Assembly (NCBI GenBank): GCA_026398535.1
Contig: JAPLSQ010000041.1
Span: forward strand, 1-34,743
DNA length: 34,743 nt
Reading direction: 5' to 3'
From: Candidatus Sumerlaeota bacterium
GTDB lineage: Bacteria > Sumerlaeota > Sumerlaeia > Sumerlaeales > Sumerlaeaceae
Shown: piece after piece, positions 33,692-34,743 of the stretch
Layout: every line of letters begins with the position of its first letter
Position numbering within the stretch: position 1 is the stretch's first letter
Notes under the pieces: generated by a model
What the model was told of the DNA's origin: nothing
Seen by the model: only the letters and a program-made list of their open reading frames with translations
The model's database searches: none
Position numbers and translations under genes: made by a program

Positions 33692-34042
33692 ATGAGATCA
33701 AAAACATCGCACAAAGAAATCCTTCTGGCACGACGCGTTCGGCGATTACTTGCGGCCGATCCGGAAAATTTGTTCAAAATTACACGCACGAACAAAGCGG
33801 GTTGGCGCACCCTCTGCTCCAAGGGGTTGTTTCGACTCGCCAGCGGCGGGTGGCCGACTGTCGACGCGCTTCGCATGGCTACTGGCAAAAGCGGGTGTTC
33901 GTGCGGTTTTGAAGACGCCCTTGGATTGGCATGTCTTAAAATGCTGAGGCGACTATTCCATCAGTATCTTTCGGAGAATCCAGAAACCTCGACGGAGTCG
34001 CTGATGCGCGTCATGCAAGAGAGACCGAAAGACAGAAAATGA
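33692..34042 (+). CDS. Hypothetical protein of the element, divergent from operon
   Basis: A 116-residue basic protein (MRSKTSHKEILLARRVRRLL...). It has a CSCGFEDALGLACLKML segment and a Glu/Arg-rich tail (MQERPKDRK). No recognised domain. The length and absence of long shadow frames on the other strand make a real gene likely. It is the only plus-strand gene of the element end and is followed by the iteron array. A DNA-binding or control role would fit the position but is not supported by a motif. Confidence 0.55.
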   Translation: MRSKTSHKEILLARRVRRLLAADPENLFKITRTNKAGWRTLCSKGLFRLASGGWPTVDALRMATGKSGCSCGFEDALGLACLKMLRRLFHQYLSENPETSTESLMRVMQERPKDRK

Positions 34043-34074
34043 CTGCGCCGTTACAAGAGTGGAATAAGACGGCA

Positions 34075-34170
34075 ACATGTTAGCAACCACGCGGCAATGA
34101 TAGGCTAACAACCACGCATTAGTAACATGTTAGCAACCGCGTGAGACTAACAGGCTAACAGCCGGTGTTG
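34075..34170. repeat. Iteron-like array, four units phased at 25 bp
   Basis: Four related motifs of the form G(T/C)TA(G/A)CAACC(A/G)CG begin at 34079, 34104, 34129 and 34154: exactly 25 bp apart. They alternate GTTAGC and GCTAAC, so neighbouring pairs also form TGTTAGC...GCTAACA inverted repeats. The first two units and the last two form a 50-bp direct repeat starting ACATGTTAGCAACC. The array lies in the gap between two convergent genes, typical of an origin rather than a promoter. Confidence 0.8.
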
Positions 34171-34206
34171 CGCCCCCGCCCGCAAACAGACACATAAATG
34201 AAATTC

Positions 34207-34743
34207 TCATTCGCCGTTCATTGTCCAATGATCCTGCTCGACAGGTTCACCGCCGGGTTGTGCCGTCACGCTGTACCGCGCCGCCTCGACCTGCAGAACG
34301 CGCGCATCGGGCGATCGTGTCGGCTCGCTTCCACAGAGCCATGCGAAATCAACATTTTTACGGTGCCGCGCCAGCCCGCTCCATGCCTTCGCCTCAAGTT
34401 TCGAGCCGCGGCTCAGAGGCTCATGCCCTTCGCCCAGCTCAAGAATCGCCTTGCCGCATGCCGCCAGTGAGCGCCGCACTCTGCGTCCCTCGTCCTTGCG
34501 CCAGTTAGAACTTTTCGTTGCGGCGTAACAACTCGTATAGGCAAACAGCGTCCCTCTTCCGGATTGCCATTTTGCCAGATAAACACACATGAATTTCACC
34601 GTCATATCGGTGATCATGTCGTCAAGCGAGTCGTGATCCATTTTCCGGTGTCGCTGCGCACAAAACCCACCGATCGCCTCATGAACCTTTTGCCACAGCA
34701 ACCCAGGCACCGCGTCAATCGGTGCGCCTGCTCGTTGCCATGC
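34207..34743 (-). CDS. Sigma-70 region-2-like protein (partial, start beyond window)
   Basis: At least 178 codons of open frame, with the start outside the window; an internal GTG at 34710 exists. The segment DDMITDMTVKFMCVYLAKW, then SGRGTLFAYTSCYAATKSSN and WRKDEGRRVRRSL, recalls sigma-70 region 2 (core-binding and -10 recognition helices), seen in phage-type sigma-like proteins. The C-terminal half is not recognised as region 4. It reads toward the iteron array and is convergent with the gene at 33692. If a sigma factor, it may direct late or element-specific transcription; that is inference. Confidence 0.55.
   Translation of the reverse strand, partial: AWQRAGAPIDAVPGLLWQKVHEAIGGFCAQRHRKMDHDSLDDMITDMTVKFMCVYLAKWQSGRGTLFAYTSCYAATKSSNWRKDEGRRVRRSLAACGKAILELGEGHEPLSRGSKLEAKAWSGLARHRKNVDFAWLCGSEPTRSPDARVLQVEAARYSVTAQPGGEPVEQDHWTMNGE

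Larger units (their letters stand above)
28968..34743. mobile_element. Integrated mobile element with own replication module (one end only)
   Basis: From the tRNA-Gly fragment to the window edge the gene content changes to an operon with integrase, Xis-like protein, PrimPol-DUF3987 replication protein and small unknown proteins. An iteron-like array and a sigma-like protein follow. The left boundary is the broken tRNA; the right boundary is not in the window. The pattern resembles phage satellites or PICI/P4-style elements. No capsid, terminase or conjugation genes are seen, though they may lie beyond the window. Confidence 0.7.

Noticed and set aside
34198..34470. Plus-strand open frame at the right end
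   Set aside because: The opposite strand holds a sigma-like region; this frame has no domain or ribosome site.

Overview
The window is about 34.7 kb of GC-rich bacterial DNA with ordinary, densely packed genes on both strands. The genus is not identifiable from sequence alone. Several traits resemble uncultured or PVC-like lineages: delta-60 repeat surface proteins, a membrane-anchored GspE-type ATPase with a secreted N-terminal domain, a YfhO giant membrane protein, lone solute-binding lipoproteins, and a GILPA-coding intergenic repeat. A GAAC-N4-GTTC SOS box lies in front of lexA. This taxonomic reading is inference only.

Left and centre (1 to about 28.9 kb) look chromosomal. In order: the 3' tip of an upstream paralog and a secreted seven-repeat delta-60 protein; a 3D-domain lipoprotein; dnaJ (minus strand); a half-size TauE/SafE protein, a flippase and a TerC protein; a sigma-54 response regulator; a sugar-type solute-binding lipoprotein (minus); a YfhO-like membrane protein; a tiny secreted Lys/His-rich protein (minus) and tRNA(CAU); lexA with its own SOS box; an ExbB/ExbD-like pair; an orphan lipoprotein (minus); an unusual membrane-tethered GspE/PilB ATPase; a NUDIX hydrolase; pnp with an RGG tail; a Rieske ferredoxin, rmlD and thiC; an AlbA_2-domain protein (minus); a secreted C45/AAT-type Ntn hydrolase; and a PhnD-like binding protein.

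Right end (about 28.97 kb to the window edge) looks like one end of an integrated mobile element. A 3' fragment of tRNA-Gly(UCC), from anticodon loop to CCA, marks the junction. Next comes a minus-strand operon running from 33536 to 29134: two small proteins, a PrimPol-PriCT-DUF3987 replication protein, an AlpA/Xis-like small protein and a tyrosine integrase. The start and stop codons of the first four genes overlap. The 3' end of int carries two copies of a 32-bp repeat, each with a recombinase-site-like palindrome. Beyond the operon are a divergent unknown gene, a four-copy array of 25-bp-phased iteron-like repeats between convergent genes, and the start-less part of a sigma-70-region-2-like protein. 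The likeliest reading is a satellite-like (PICI/P4-style) integrative element with its own replication module. The other end, with the restored tRNA-Gly, would lie beyond the window. This is the most novel part of the window.
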